From: JAGLQA01 sp023135565
GTDB lineage: Bacteria; Acidobacteriota; Aminicenantia; UBA2199
Direction of reading: 5' to 3'
Assembly (NCBI GenBank): GCA_030639305.1
Contig: DAOWCY010000034.1
Span: forward strand, 1-44,737
DNA: 44,737 nt
The notes under the pieces were generated by a model. It ran no database searches and was not told the DNA's origin. It worked only from the letters and a program-made list of their open reading frames with translations. The position numbers and the translations under genes were made by a program. This document shows, in pieces, positions 14,534 through 23,426 of the stretch (position 1 is the stretch's first letter; every line of letters begins with the position of its first letter).

Positions 14534-14617
14534 TTTTTGCTCCACTGATGTTACAACTATAATTATTACAAAAAGGACAATTTGTCAAATAAAAAATTAA
14601 CAGTTACGAAAAGTTGA

Positions 14618-14646
14618 TTGAAAAATAACCCCTTTTGTGATATAAA
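14618..14646 (+). promoter_or_regulatory. Promoter of the lptE-holA-gltX run, probably leaderless
   Basis: TTGAAA (14618-14623), 17-base spacer, then TGaTATAAA (14638-14646) with an extended -10. The ATG at 14652 is only 5 bases past the -10, where transcription would begin, and no Shine-Dalgarno exists. Confidence 0.6.
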
Positions 14647-14651
14647 AAAGC

Positions 14652-15191
14652 ATGACAAATAAAAAAAAGTTATTTACAGCAGCCCTGGTACTTTTAACCG
14701 CTTCGGCCTGGCTACTCTCCTGCTTCACCGGCTGCGGCTACCGCCTGTCCGGTTACGGCACGGAAATTCCCGACTATATCAAAACTATCCTGATACCCGA
14801 TTTCGATAATAAAACCACCCGCTTCCAGGCGGAACAATTCGTTACTTTTGCAGTTAGAGAAGAATTTATCAGGAGAAGCCGCCTGAAACTGACCGCTGAT
14901 CGCGCTAAAGCCGATTCCCGGCTGGAAGGAGAAATCCTCAAGTTCGAAGTAAGACCGATCTCCTCTACCAGGGAGAGCACCGCTAACCTTTATAAAGTAA
15001 TAATCCTTATCAGCGTCAAGTTTATCGACTTAAAAACCGATAAAGCCATTTACTCAGATGCGAATTTGACCTATATCGATACCTACGAGATCGATACCGG
15101 CGATTTCTTTTCCCAGGAGACCAAAACCCTGCAAGACATAGCCGAAAAATTCGCCGCCGGTGTGGTAACCACTATTCTTGAGAGTTTCTAA
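14652..15191 (+). CDS. lptE: LPS-assembly lipoprotein LptE
   Basis: 179 residues. A lipoprotein signal sequence ends at Cys28 in 'FTGCGYRLSGYG', the GCGYxL motif typical of LptE. A two-layer alpha/beta domain follows, with 'IPDYIKTILIPDFDNKT' and 'EQFVTFAVREEFIRRSRLKL', matching the family's conserved first strand and helix. LptE plugs the LptD barrel in the outer membrane and is needed for lipopolysaccharide export, so the organism makes an LPS-type outer membrane. It is followed by holA after 15 bases; lptE-holA adjacency is also found in E. coli and supports both assignments. No lptD is in the window. Confidence 0.85.
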   Translation: MTNKKKLFTAALVLLTASAWLLSCFTGCGYRLSGYGTEIPDYIKTILIPDFDNKTTRFQAEQFVTFAVREEFIRRSRLKLTADRAKADSRLEGEILKFEVRPISSTRESTANLYKVIILISVKFIDLKTDKAIYSDANLTYIDTYEIDTGDFFSQETKTLQDIAEKFAAGVVTTILESF

Positions 15192-15206
15192 AACGGGGGA
15201 AATCTT

Positions 15207-16280
15207 ATGCCTGAGATATCTTTTTTCGGCTTCTTAAACAAAATCCAAAACAAAAAAGAAAATTTTCCTTTTAATATTCTTTTTGGATTTAATGAATTTT
15301 TGGGTGAGAATATTATTAACCTATTTAGCGATACTTTTCTCCAAAAAAAGAGTGATTTTAATTTCCGGCGTTATTATTTCGACATGGAAAACGAGGCCGG
15401 CTGGGAAGATATTATAAATGAAGCCAATAGCTCGAGTTTTTTTATCCAGTCGCGTAAGATCATCGCCGCCGTCATTAGAGAAGAGAAAAAAATCAAACTT
15501 CTCAAAGGAGACAAAGAGATATTAACAGGGTATTTAAAAAAGCCGAATCCCAATACCATCGTGATAATATTTATCTCTTTGAATTTAATCAAAGACGATT
15601 ACAAGCAGGTAAAAAAACAAAAAATCGACAAATTATTAAAAGAACTGGCTTCTCCCGGGACTTACCATGTTAATTTAGATAATATCAGGGAAACGGAAGT
15701 ACAAGACTACGTTAAGAATTATCTAAAAAAGAGCGGCATCTCTATTACAGCCAGCGCTTTAGACCGGATCATCGAAATAAAAGGAGACGATTTCGTTTCC
15801 ATACTACATCAACTACCGAAGTTAGAGATTGCCGATTTAGAGGAGAAGCGTCTCGATTCCCAGGATATAGATGCCATTATTACCGGGGTTGAGGCCCACT
15901 CCATATGGGACCTTACCGATGCCATCGAAAATGAAGACCCCGGCACTTACCTGAAGGTGCTGCGTTATCTCTTTTTAAACGGTATAAAACCGACGTTGAT
16001 CATCGGCACCCTGATAACCCACTACAATAAAATATTCACCGCAAAATTTTTGTTAAAACGGAGGTTCCCGGTAAACGATATCGGAAAAGTGCTGCAGCAG
16101 CACCCCTATTTTTTAAACAAGTTTATGAATTCCGTCAAGAATTTTTCGGAAAAGAGACTGGTGGAAATACTCAAGATCATATACAAGTTGGACTATGAAC
16201 AAAAATCCAGCGGCGAAGAATCGGCCCGCTTATCCCTACAGAATTTTATCTTCCAGATCAAAGCATTGAGGTCCAGGTAA
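15207..16280 (+). CDS. holA: DNA polymerase III delta subunit (clamp-loader subunit HolA)
   Basis: 357 residues, normal length for delta. The N-terminal domain has 'NILFGFNEFLGENII' where the non-functional P-loop of delta sits, and 'FFIQSRKIIAAV' matches the family's 'F...RRLVVV' strand. The middle has 'VQDYVKNYLKKSGISITASALDRIIEIKGDD', the usual delta lid-domain sequence. The C-terminal helical collar shows 'SIWDLTDAIENED' and 'LISTLI'-like segments ('LIIGTLITHYNKI'). The protein opens the beta clamp during loading. GGGGAA before the ATG is a reasonable ribosome-binding site. The gene ends one base before gltX, indicating co-transcription. Confidence 0.88.
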   Translation: MPEISFFGFLNKIQNKKENFPFNILFGFNEFLGENIINLFSDTFLQKKSDFNFRRYYFDMENEAGWEDIINEANSSSFFIQSRKIIAAVIREEKKIKLLKGDKEILTGYLKKPNPNTIVIIFISLNLIKDDYKQVKKQKIDKLLKELASPGTYHVNLDNIRETEVQDYVKNYLKKSGISITASALDRIIEIKGDDFVSILHQLPKLEIADLEEKRLDSQDIDAIITGVEAHSIWDLTDAIENEDPGTYLKVLRYLFLNGIKPTLIIGTLITHYNKIFTAKFLLKRRFPVNDIGKVLQQHPYFLNKFMNSVKNFSEKRLVEILKIIYKLDYEQKSSGEESARLSLQNFIFQIKALRSR

Positions 16281-16281
16281 C

Positions 16282-17700
16282 ATGAAAAAAGTAAGATTTG
16301 CTCCTTCTCCAACAGGACACCTACACATCGGCGGTGTGCGCACCGCTTTATTCAACTATCTGTATGCGAAAAACGCGGCAGGTGAATTTATTCTCCGCAT
16401 CGAAGACACCGATGTAGAAAGGTCTTCTCCCGAAATGGCGGAAGAGATCAGCGCCGGTCTATCGTGGTTAGGAATGAAGTGGGACCACGAACCCTATTAC
16501 CAATCCCACCATTTTGAAAAGTACCGGGAAATCGCTTTCCGTTTACTTCGCGAAGGAAAAGCCTACCGCTGTTTCTGCACACCCGAAGAGATCGAAGCGA
16601 GAAAAAAAAGCGCCCCTGCCGGGCTTTTCAAATATGACCGGAAGTGTATCAGTCTCGACGCAGCGGAGATCGAACGTCACGCAGCGAAAAAAACTCCTTT
16701 TGTTATCCGTTTTTTTATACCCGAAGGCGTTACCGGGTTCAAAGACCGGGTGCACAAGGAGATGAAGATCAACAACTCCGAATTAGACGATTACGTACTG
16801 TTAAAATCCGACGGTTCCCCCACCTATCATCTTTCGGTGGTGGCCGACGACAGCAGTATGGGCATCAGCGATGTCATTCGCGGCGACGATCACATTTCCA
16901 ACACTTTCAAACAAATATTGCTCTTTCGGGCGCTGGCATTGAAACCTCCTAAATATACCCACCTGCCTTTGATCTTCGGCGCCGACAAGAAAAAACTAAG
17001 CAAACGCCATGGGGAAACCTCTATCCTGGAATTCAAACACAAAGGTTACTTACCGGAAGCGATTATTACTTATTTATCCCAGCTTTCCTGGCTGCCCGGC
17101 GAAAACAAAAAGATATTCACCATGGCTGACCTGGTGCAAAAATTCAACCTGCAGAAATTATCGAAAAATAGCCCTGTCTTCGATTATGAAAAGCTGCGTT
17201 TTTTAAATTCCCTGGCCATCCGGCGGAAGCCCCCCGGGGCGATTTACGATATCCTCAGCGAAGACAAAGAATTTGCGGCGGCTTTTAGCGAATTTGCTGT
17301 CGAAAAGAAAGAGGCCCTCATCGAACTGGTAAAACCCAGGATGAAAACGCTTATAGAATTTAAAGAAAAATTCAAAAATTATCTAAGCAAAGAGGGCCCG
17401 GTTTACCGCCGGGAAGAATTAGAAAAGCTGGCTCCCGGCGATAAGAGCGGCCTGCGAAAAAATCTCGGAGTTTTTCTCGATCGCCTGAGTGCGCTCGATT
17501 CTTTCGACAGCGCCGGTGTGGAAGAAGCGCTGCGGAGCAGTGCCGAAGAGGCCGGTGTTAAAGCAGCCGCATTGATACACCCCAGCCGTTTTGCTCTTAC
17601 CGGGGAGACCGTCAGTCCTTCCATATTCGAGGTATTCGCTTTTTTTGGCAAAGAGGAATCCATAAAAAGGATTAAAAGTTTTATCGCCCACAGCGGATAA
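16282..17700 (+). CDS. gltX: Glutamyl-tRNA synthetase
   Basis: 472 residues, typical length. The class I signature HIGH appears as HIGG in 'APSPTGHLHIGGVRTALFN' (residues 6-24), as is normal for GluRS, and the KMSKS equivalent is KLSKR (238-242) followed by HG. 'RIEDTDVERS' near residue 38 binds the amino acid and ATP. The C-terminal anticodon-binding domain ends in 'ALTGETVSPSIFEVFAFFGKEE', as expected. Whether it charges only tRNA-Glu or also tRNA-Gln cannot be decided here. It is translated directly after holA (1-base gap). Confidence 0.95.
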   Translation: MKKVRFAPSPTGHLHIGGVRTALFNYLYAKNAAGEFILRIEDTDVERSSPEMAEEISAGLSWLGMKWDHEPYYQSHHFEKYREIAFRLLREGKAYRCFCTPEEIEARKKSAPAGLFKYDRKCISLDAAEIERHAAKKTPFVIRFFIPEGVTGFKDRVHKEMKINNSELDDYVLLKSDGSPTYHLSVVADDSSMGISDVIRGDDHISNTFKQILLFRALALKPPKYTHLPLIFGADKKKLSKRHGETSILEFKHKGYLPEAIITYLSQLSWLPGENKKIFTMADLVQKFNLQKLSKNSPVFDYEKLRFLNSLAIRRKPPGAIYDILSEDKEFAAAFSEFAVEKKEALIELVKPRMKTLIEFKEKFKNYLSKEGPVYRREELEKLAPGDKSGLRKNLGVFLDRLSALDSFDSAGVEEALRSSAEEAGVKAAALIHPSRFALTGETVSPSIFEVFAFFGKEESIKRIKSFIAHSG

Positions 17701-17751
17701 AATGTTCTTCCCCAACAAAGATTACTTTCCCACGATTTTGGTATAGTTCGG

Positions 17752-17935
17752 GTCCCGGTTGATTTGTAACTATTTAGTTCCGGGAAAATCTAAAACAATC
17801 TTGCCTCCGGCGGCCCTGCCGGGGGCCAAACTTTTGAAAAAGTTTGAACAAAACTTTTGTTTAAAAAAGCGAAAAGCCCCCCTACAAAAGCTTTGGATTT
17901 TTCTTTTTCCAAGACTGAACAGTCCCGGTTGATTT
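17752..17935 (-). mobile_element. MITE-like element B with perfect 14-bp flanking duplication
   Basis: Element about 17766-17921 (156 bases). GTCCCGGTTGATTT stands on both sides (17752-17765 and 17922-17935). Inverted ends are TTTAGTTCCGGGAAAA on the left and TTTTCCAAGACTGAACA on the right. The interior is a full reverse hairpin element with the CAAACTTTT-type stem and a C run of only 7 (17877-17883). It is the best preserved of the three copies and lies between gltX and the histidine kinase promoter, with no coding capacity. The kinase frame extends leftwards into it only by chance. Confidence 0.82.
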
Positions 17936-17938
17936 TTA

Positions 17939-17967
17939 TTGTTCCCCAGGTATATTCATGGTATAAT
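17939..17967 (+). promoter_or_regulatory. Extended -10 promoter for the hybrid histidine kinase
   Basis: TTGTTC (17939-17944), 17-base spacer, perfect TATAAT (17962-17967) preceded by TG (17959-17960). The leader to the ATG at 17989 would be about 15 bases with no clear Shine-Dalgarno. Confidence 0.6.
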
Positions 17968-17988
17968 AAAATATTATCGAGACCAAAT

Positions 17989-20484
17989 ATGACAGACAGG
18001 CCGGACAACAATTTAAGTAAGAAAGAACTACTTCGAGAAGTGGAAGAATTGCGCCGAAAAAATGCCCAACTGCAAGCCTTAAGCAGGGAATACCGGCAAA
18101 CTGAAGAGGCCCTGCGAGAGAATGAAGAGAGCTTTCGCCGTTTAACTGAAGCGACTTTTGAAGGCATAATCATCCATGATAACGGCATCATCCTCGAGGT
18201 AAACCAATTGACAGCCGGTATGTTCGGCTATACCCGGCAGGAATTGATCGGCAGGGATGTGTTGGAACTGGCTGCGCCTCGGAGCCGTAGTTTGATAACC
18301 GAAAAAATTCGTTCCGCAAACACCGAACCTTACGAAGCCGTAGGTCGGCGTAAGGACGGTTCTGAATTTTTCGAAGAAGTGCACGCCAAAATAATCCTAT
18401 ACAAGGGGCACACAGCCCGGGTAGCCGCGGTTCGCGACATCAGCGTACGCAAAAAAACAGAGGCAGCGCTCCGGGTTCAAAAAAAATACCAGGAGGAATT
18501 ATTTGAAGGCTCGCCTGACGCTATTGTGATCTTAGACAACAATGACAGGGTACTGCGTATCAACCGTGAATTTATAATTTTATTCGGCTACAGCGAAGCG
18601 GAAGCCATAGGCAAGCAGATCAACGATCTAATCGTCCCGCCGAAATTGGAGGAAGAAGGTCATTCGCTCACCGCTAAGGTAGCCAGAGGTAAAAGGATTT
18701 ATGTAGAGAGTGTGCGCATGTCGAAAAGCGGCAAACCCATCGACGTGGCCATTACCGGCAAACCGATTATTTTGCAAAACGACCAACTGGCGGTTTACGG
18801 TATCTACCGGGACATTACCGGCCGCAAAAGGGCGGAACGGCTTAAAAACGCCGCCTATCGGATAGCGGAGGCCGCTTTAACCGCTGACGATCCTAATTAC
18901 CTTATGGCCTCCATACACAAGATTATCGCAGAATTAATACCGGCTAACAATTTCTATATTGCGCTGTATGATGCGGTTAATGATCTTATTAGTTTTCCCT
19001 ATTTCGTGGATGAATTTGAAGCTGCCCCGGGAACGGAAAAACCGGGTAAAGGCTTAACGGAATATGTGCTCCGTACAGGCGAACCGCTGTTGGCTACTCC
19101 TAAAGTCTTCGGGGAATTAGAGAAAAAAGGGGAAGTGGAATCTGTAGGCCCTGCTTCGGTAGACTGGCTCGGCGTACCCTTAAAGATTAAAGACAAAACC
19201 ATCGGAGTGTTGACTGTGCAGAGTTATACGGAAGGTATCCGGTTTGGCGAAGAGGAGAAAAACATTCTTGTTTTCGTATCGGCGCAGATCGCCATGGCTA
19301 TAGAACGCAAACGGGCGGGAAAAGAGAGACAGAGATTGGAAGAGCAGCTCCTCCATGCCCGGAAGATGGAAGCCATCGGTACGCTGGCCGGGGGCATAGC
19401 TCATGATTTTAATAATATACTCAGCGCCATAATCGGCTATACCGAGCTGGCCCTGAAAAGGGGTATCGAAGATGGCAAAACAAACAGCTACCTGCAGCAT
19501 GTACTTTTCGCATCGGGCCGGGCAAAAGAGACGATTAAACAGATACTTGCTTTCAGCCGCAAAGGAGAGAAGGAGCAGGAACCGGTTCTTATGAGCGACA
19601 TCGTCAGGGAATCGCTTAAACTGCTGAGGTCCACCCTGCCCGCCACGATTGAACTTTCCGCTGCTATCAAGGCTGTGGCAAACCCAGTGCTGGCCGATTC
19701 GAGCCAGATTCACCAGGTTATCATGAACCTGTGCACCAATGCGGCATATGCCATGAGGGAGAAAGGGGGTAAATTGGAGATTTGCCTGGAAGAGATAGAC
19801 TTTGATCCGGCGGATATAAAACGCCGGGATTTGCCCTCCGGCAGGTATAACCGGTTAACTTTCAGCGATACGGGCCATGGTATGCCCGTAGATATCAAGA
19901 ACAGGATTTTCGAGCCCTACTTCACCACCAAAGGACATGGTGAAGGCACGGGGATGGGATTAGCTGTAGCTCACGGCATCGTGAAGAGCCATAAAGGCGA
20001 AATTACGGTCCAGTCGGAGCCGGGGAAAGGTACCACATTTACTATTTATTTTCCTGTGACGGATAGAGACCGGAGCGCCGCGGTGGAAACCGGTCAAAGC
20101 ACAGCAGCGCCGGGTGGAAACGAAAAAATTCTTTTCGTGGATGATGAGCAGTCGCTGGTGGAAGTAGGGAAGCACCAGCTCGAAGGTTTGGGTTACCGGG
20201 TAGTAAGCAGTACTGTCAGCAGCGAAGCATTAGAAGTTTTTCGAGCTGCGCCTCATCAATTTGATCTGGTGATTACGGATCAGACCATGCCCGGGAAAAC
20301 GGGAGTGCAGTTAACTGCTGAGATAAAAAAAATAAGAGCCGACATCCCGGTGATATTATGCACCGGTTTTAGTGAGAAGGTGAATGAAGAGAATTTCAGT
20401 TCCCGGGGGATCGATGCGTTTGCGATGAAGCCCTTGGCCGGCGACAAAATTGCCCGGTTGGTACGCCGGGTGCTGGACAATTAG
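17989..20484 (+). CDS. Hybrid sensor histidine kinase: PAS-PAS-GAF-HisKA-HATPase-receiver
   Basis: 831 residues, no membrane segments, so a cytoplasmic sensor. An N-terminal coiled coil (1-45) is followed by PAS 1 (about 45-165, ending 'DISVRKKTE'), PAS 2 (about 170-285, ending 'DITGRKRAE') and GAF (about 300-445). HisKA carries the phosphorylated His472 in 'GGIAHDFNN'. The HATPase domain has an N-box 'NLCTNAAYAM', a G1 box 'FSDTGHGMP' and a G2 box 'GTGMGLAVAHGI'. A C-terminal receiver has the acceptor Asp764 in 'VITDQTMPGKTG' and the 'ILFVDDEQ' acidic pair. There is no DNA-binding domain, so an unlinked partner or phosphotransfer protein must carry the output. Start 17989 is used because sequence further left is MITE DNA. 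No adjacent response regulator gene is present. Confidence 0.92.
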   Translation: MTDRPDNNLSKKELLREVEELRRKNAQLQALSREYRQTEEALRENEESFRRLTEATFEGIIIHDNGIILEVNQLTAGMFGYTRQELIGRDVLELAAPRSRSLITEKIRSANTEPYEAVGRRKDGSEFFEEVHAKIILYKGHTARVAAVRDISVRKKTEAALRVQKKYQEELFEGSPDAIVILDNNDRVLRINREFIILFGYSEAEAIGKQINDLIVPPKLEEEGHSLTAKVARGKRIYVESVRMSKSGKPIDVAITGKPIILQNDQLAVYGIYRDITGRKRAERLKNAAYRIAEAALTADDPNYLMASIHKIIAELIPANNFYIALYDAVNDLISFPYFVDEFEAAPGTEKPGKGLTEYVLRTGEPLLATPKVFGELEKKGEVESVGPASVDWLGVPLKIKDKTIGVLTVQSYTEGIRFGEEEKNILVFVSAQIAMAIERKRAGKERQRLEEQLLHARKMEAIGTLAGGIAHDFNNILSAIIGYTELALKRGIEDGKTNSYLQHVLFASGRAKETIKQILAFSRKGEKEQEPVLMSDIVRESLKLLRSTLPATIELSAAIKAVANPVLADSSQIHQVIMNLCTNAAYAMREKGGKLEICLEEIDFDPADIKRRDLPSGRYNRLTFSDTGHGMPVDIKNRIFEPYFTTKGHGEGTGMGLAVAHGIVKSHKGEITVQSEPGKGTTFTIYFPVTDRDRSAAVETGQSTAAPGGNEKILFVDDEQSLVEVGKHQLEGLGYRVVSSTVSSEALEVFRAAPHQFDLVITDQTMPGKTGVQLTAEIKKIRADIPVILCTGFSEKVNEENFSSRGIDAFAMKPLAGDKIARLVRRVLDN

Positions 20485-20600
20485 GGAGCAATTATCATTT
20501 AAGCAGTGAGCGGGCGTACATTCAGTGATCAATTATCAATAGAAAAGAGAAAAGAATCAGCCTGTCCCTTTTTTTATATTATATTGTCGCGCAGCGGCTC

Positions 20601-20662
20601 AACAAAAGTTTTGTTCAAACTTTTTTAAAAGTTTGGCCCCCGGCAGGGTCGCCGAAGGCAAG
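20601..20662 (+). repeat. Hairpin element (forward) in the first leader copy
   Basis: CAAACTTTTTTAAAAGTTTG stem followed by GGCCCCCGGCAGGGTCGCCGAAGGCAAG, a standard copy. Confidence 0.85.
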
Positions 20663-20763
20663 TTTTCCCACTTGCACAGTTTGGGAAACTTTGCTATTAT
20701 TATTTTTGGGGAAGAAAAAAATCAGCCTGTCCCTTTTTTTATATTATATTGTCGCGCAGCGGC

Positions 20764-20864
20764 TCAACAAAAGTTTTGTTCAAACTTTTTTGAAGGTGCG
20801 GTATGCCGCTGGACCCCGACGATGAACTCAATGGGGGCGGCCCCCGGCAGGGTCGCCGAAGGCA
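20764..20864 (+). repeat. Hairpin element (forward) with an insert, in the second leader copy
   Basis: The second half of the stem is replaced by about 50 bases starting GAAGGTGCGGTATGCCGC. The same replacement is seen (reverse) at 13524-13574. The right end GGCAGGGTCGCCGAAGGCAAG is intact. Confidence 0.75.
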
Positions 20865-20921
20865 AGTTTTCCCTCTTGCACAGTTTGGGAAATTTTGCTA
20901 TTATTATTTTTGGAGGTAATA

Positions 20922-22988
20922 ATGAAACAAAATAAATTCAAGCAAATTTTTCTTGTTGTTCTCACGGTTGTTCTTTTTTGTTTTAGCCCGCTGTGGGCAG
21001 AAGCCGGAGATTTGATAACGGCAAAAGAAGTATTAAACATCAAAACCTGTTCCGATGCGCGGATTAGCCCGGACGGCAGCAAGATAGCCTATACAGTCAG
21101 CGTGCCCAGGGAAGCAAACGACAAGCCCGGCTCCGCTTACAGGGAGTTGTATGTGGTTGGCACGAAAAACGGTATGATACAGCCTTTTATCACCGGCAAA
21201 ATAAGTATTGGCAATATTCGCTGGAGTCCCGGCGGTGCTCGGATCGGTTTTATTACCAAAAGAGGCGAAAAAGCCAAAAGCCAGGTATGGGCGATAGCGG
21301 CGGACGGCGGCGAAGCGGTGCGGTTGACAAACTCGAAAAGCGGCATAAATAGTTTCGAGTGGCACCCCAAAGAGAGCAAGATCGTTTATATTGCCACGGA
21401 ACCGAAAACAAAAAAAGAAGAAGCATTAAAGAAAAAAGGCTATGGATTTGTTTTTTATGAAGAAAACCTCAAACACAAAAACCTATATCTCTTCGATTTG
21501 AAAGAGAAGAAAACCGAACAGTTAACCGCAGGGAAAACGGCCTGGAGTTTTGTACTCAGCAGTGATGGAAAGACCATTGCCGCGGGCATGACAGGGCAAA
21601 ACCTGATCGATCACTCTTATATGTTTAAAAAAATATACCTGGTGGATATAAAAACCAAAAAGTTGACCCGCCTGACCGGCAATCCCGGTAAGTTAGGTAG
21701 ATTCGCTTTTAGCCCGGACAACACCCGCATGGTTTATACTGCTGCTTTGGAGCGCAAAGATCACGCCGTCAGCCAGGTTTACGTTATCGACATCGCTTCC
21801 AAAAAGGCGGTCAATCTTACCATTCCCGGTTTTAGAGGACATGTGGACCGGGCCGGTTGGAAAAACCGCAGCACCATTTACTATCGGGCCGGTGAAGGAG
21901 TATGGCCCACCTTAAGCCTCGTCCCGGCAGCCGGAGGAAAACGCAGGATAATCCTTCATTCGCAGGATACAGGCATCACGTTCCGCACTGCTGTTTTCAC
22001 AAGAAACTTTAAACATGGCGCCGTGATCGGCAGTTCTCCCCGCATACCCAACGATCTTTTTTATTGGCAGCCAGGCCGCAAATTGAAGCGGCTGACCACC
22101 CTGAACCCCCGGTTAGAAAAGAAAAAATTAGGCAAACAGGAAATAATCAGCTATAAAGCCAGGGACGGCCAGGAGATCGAAGGTCTTTTGATTTATCCCG
22201 CAGCTTACCGGGAAGGCCGGCGTTATCCCCTGGTAGTGACTGTTCACGGCGGGCCGGAGAGTCACTATTCCAATGGTTGGTTAAGTAGTTACTCGAGACC
22301 CGGCCAGGTGTTATCGGCCCGCGGTTATTTCGTTTTTTATCCCAATTACCGCGCCAGCACCGGTTATGGAGTGGAATTCGCCCTGGCCGGTTACGAAGAT
22401 GCAGCGGGAAAGGAGTTTGACGACATCGCCGACGGAATCGACTATTTAATAAAAAAAGGTTTTGCCGACCCGTAGCGGGTAGGTCTTGGAGGCGGTTCTT
22501 ATGGCGGTTATGCCTCGGCCTGGTTTGCCACTTATTATACGAAGTATGTGCGGGCAGTTTGTATGTTTGTCGGAATCAGCGACCTGATCAGCAAACGGAG
22601 CACTACGGATATTCCTTATGAAGAACTCTATGTCCATTCCGGTAAGAAATTAGAAGAAATGTGGGAAATCAGTTTAAAGCGCAGTCCCATTTACTATGCC
22701 CACCAGAGTAAGACCGCGACTCTCATTCTCGGCGGCAAAGACGACTCCCGTGTGCATCCTTCCCAGAGCCTGGAATTATACCGGCGTTTAAAGATGAACG
22801 ATCACCCGGCGGTACGGTTGGTGCAGTATCCCGGTGAGAAGCACGGCAACCGCAAACAGCCCGGACGCATCGACGTGATGTACCGGATATTGGATTGGTA
22901 TGATTGGTATGTAAAAGACAAAAAGCCGTTAGATGGCTCCATGCCGCCCTTAGACATCAGCGACAAATACGGCCCGGCACCCTATTAG
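20922..22988 (+). pseudogene. S9-family (prolyl oligopeptidase / acylaminoacyl-peptidase-like) secreted peptidase split by an in-frame TAG
   Basis: A signal peptide (about 1-27), a WD40/TolB-like beta-propeller ('RISPDGSKIAY', 'WSPGGARIGF', 'FSPDNTRMVY') and an alpha/beta-hydrolase domain are encoded in one frame of 688 codons. Codon 518 (22473-22475) is TAG, in 'GFADP-stop-RVGLGGGSYGGYA', where D-P-[DEK]-R-V is normal. The stop lies 8 residues before the nucleophile Ser526 in GGSYGG. The acidic and His residues of the triad lie further on ('GGKDDSRVHP', 'GEKHGN'), so the truncated product cannot be active. Everything after the stop is well conserved, so the change is recent, a sequencing error, or suppressed. 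The start is set by GGAGG 5 bases upstream. An independent restart at 22548 would lack the serine. Confidence 0.85.
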
Positions 22989-23114
22989 GGGTGTCACCCC
23001 CGGGATGCGCCGTGACATAGCCTGCGCCCAAAAATCGTTGGGATTTTAATCAAAGGCGAGCGCCGCTCGCCCCTACGAAAGCTCTGAATATGTTTTTCCT
23101 AAAGCTGAATGTTA
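22988..23114. repeat. Intergenic hairpins after the S9 peptidase gene
   Basis: Two perfect hairpins: GGGGTG-T-CACCCC (22988-23000, overlapping the stop codon) and GGCGAGC-GCC-GCTCGCC (23055-23071). Neither is followed by a T-run. Together with the MITE-like element they fill the 430-base gap before the next gene. Confidence 0.55.
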
Positions 23115-23335
23115 CCGAAGTTGTAACTATTCAGTTTTTGGGAAAATCTAAAACGGGCTTGCCTCCGGCGGCCCCACGCGCGTGGGGAGGCGTTAAGCCG
23201 TTGCGCGGCAGGACCCTGCCGGGGGCCAAACTTTTGAAAAAGTTTGAACAAAACTTTTGTTTAAATAAGCGAGAAGCCCCCCCGACAAAAGCTTTGAATT
23301 TTTCTTTTTCCAAAACTGGACACCTTCCCGAAGTT
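23115..23335 (-). mobile_element. MITE-like element C with 8-bp flanking duplication and an internal insert
   Basis: Element about 23123-23327 (205 bases) between CCGAAGTT copies at 23115-23122 and 23328-23335. Ends are ATTCAGTTTTTGGGAAAA and TTTTTCCAAAACTGGACA. Relative to copy B it carries about 41 extra bases that include a perfect 16-bp palindrome CCCCACGCGCGTGGGG (23172-23187). The internal hairpin element (CAAACTTTTGAAAAAGTTTG) is intact. Confidence 0.78.
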
Positions 23336-23358
23336 CTCTTTATTCGCCGCTGCTTTCG

Positions 23359-23367
23359 TGGTATAAT
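23359..23367 (+). promoter_or_regulatory. Extended -10 promoter for the DUF401 gene
   Basis: TGgTATAAT (23359-23367) is a perfect extended -10; the -35 region is weak. The leader is about 45 bases, with AGGAG at 23403-23407, 11 bases from the ATG. Confidence 0.55.
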
Positions 23368-23410
23368 AGAAATTATTAAAATCAAAAAATAATAATCACT
23401 TTAGGAGTTC

Positions 23411-23426
23411 AAATCCATATGGATTT
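23411..23426. promoter_or_regulatory. 16-bp perfect palindrome centred on the DUF401 start codon
   Basis: AAATCCATATGGATTT spans the ATG at 23419. It could be an operator or could partly hide the start codon in mRNA; it may also be chance. Confidence 0.3.

Larger units (their letters stand above)
20485..20921. other. Intergenic region with a tandemly duplicated leader
   Basis: 437 bases with no gene. A segment of about 158 bases (20556-20713) is repeated at 20721-20914, offset 165 at its start. Each unit contains ATCAGCCTGTCCC, an AT-rich stretch (TATATTATATTG), a hairpin element, and an inverted repeat TTTCCC...GGGAAA around CTTGCACAG. Only the second unit ends in a Shine-Dalgarno (GGAGG 20912-20916) and start codon. 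Confidence 0.75.

Noticed and set aside
17857..17988. N-terminal extension of the hybrid histidine kinase
   Set aside because: The sequence lies in MITE-like element B and in the promoter.
20633..20935. Possible 100-residue coding frame upstream of the S9 peptidase
   Set aside because: It is encoded entirely by the duplicated leader and its hairpin elements, with no family resemblance.
22473..22475. Pyrrolysine or genome-wide TAG reassignment
   Set aside because: TAG terminates many intact genes in the window, and no pyl gene is present; kept only as an open question in the findings.
23403..23426. tRNA-like GTTCAAATCC segment
   Set aside because: No acceptor, D or anticodon arms can be drawn around it; it is the leader of the DUF401 gene.
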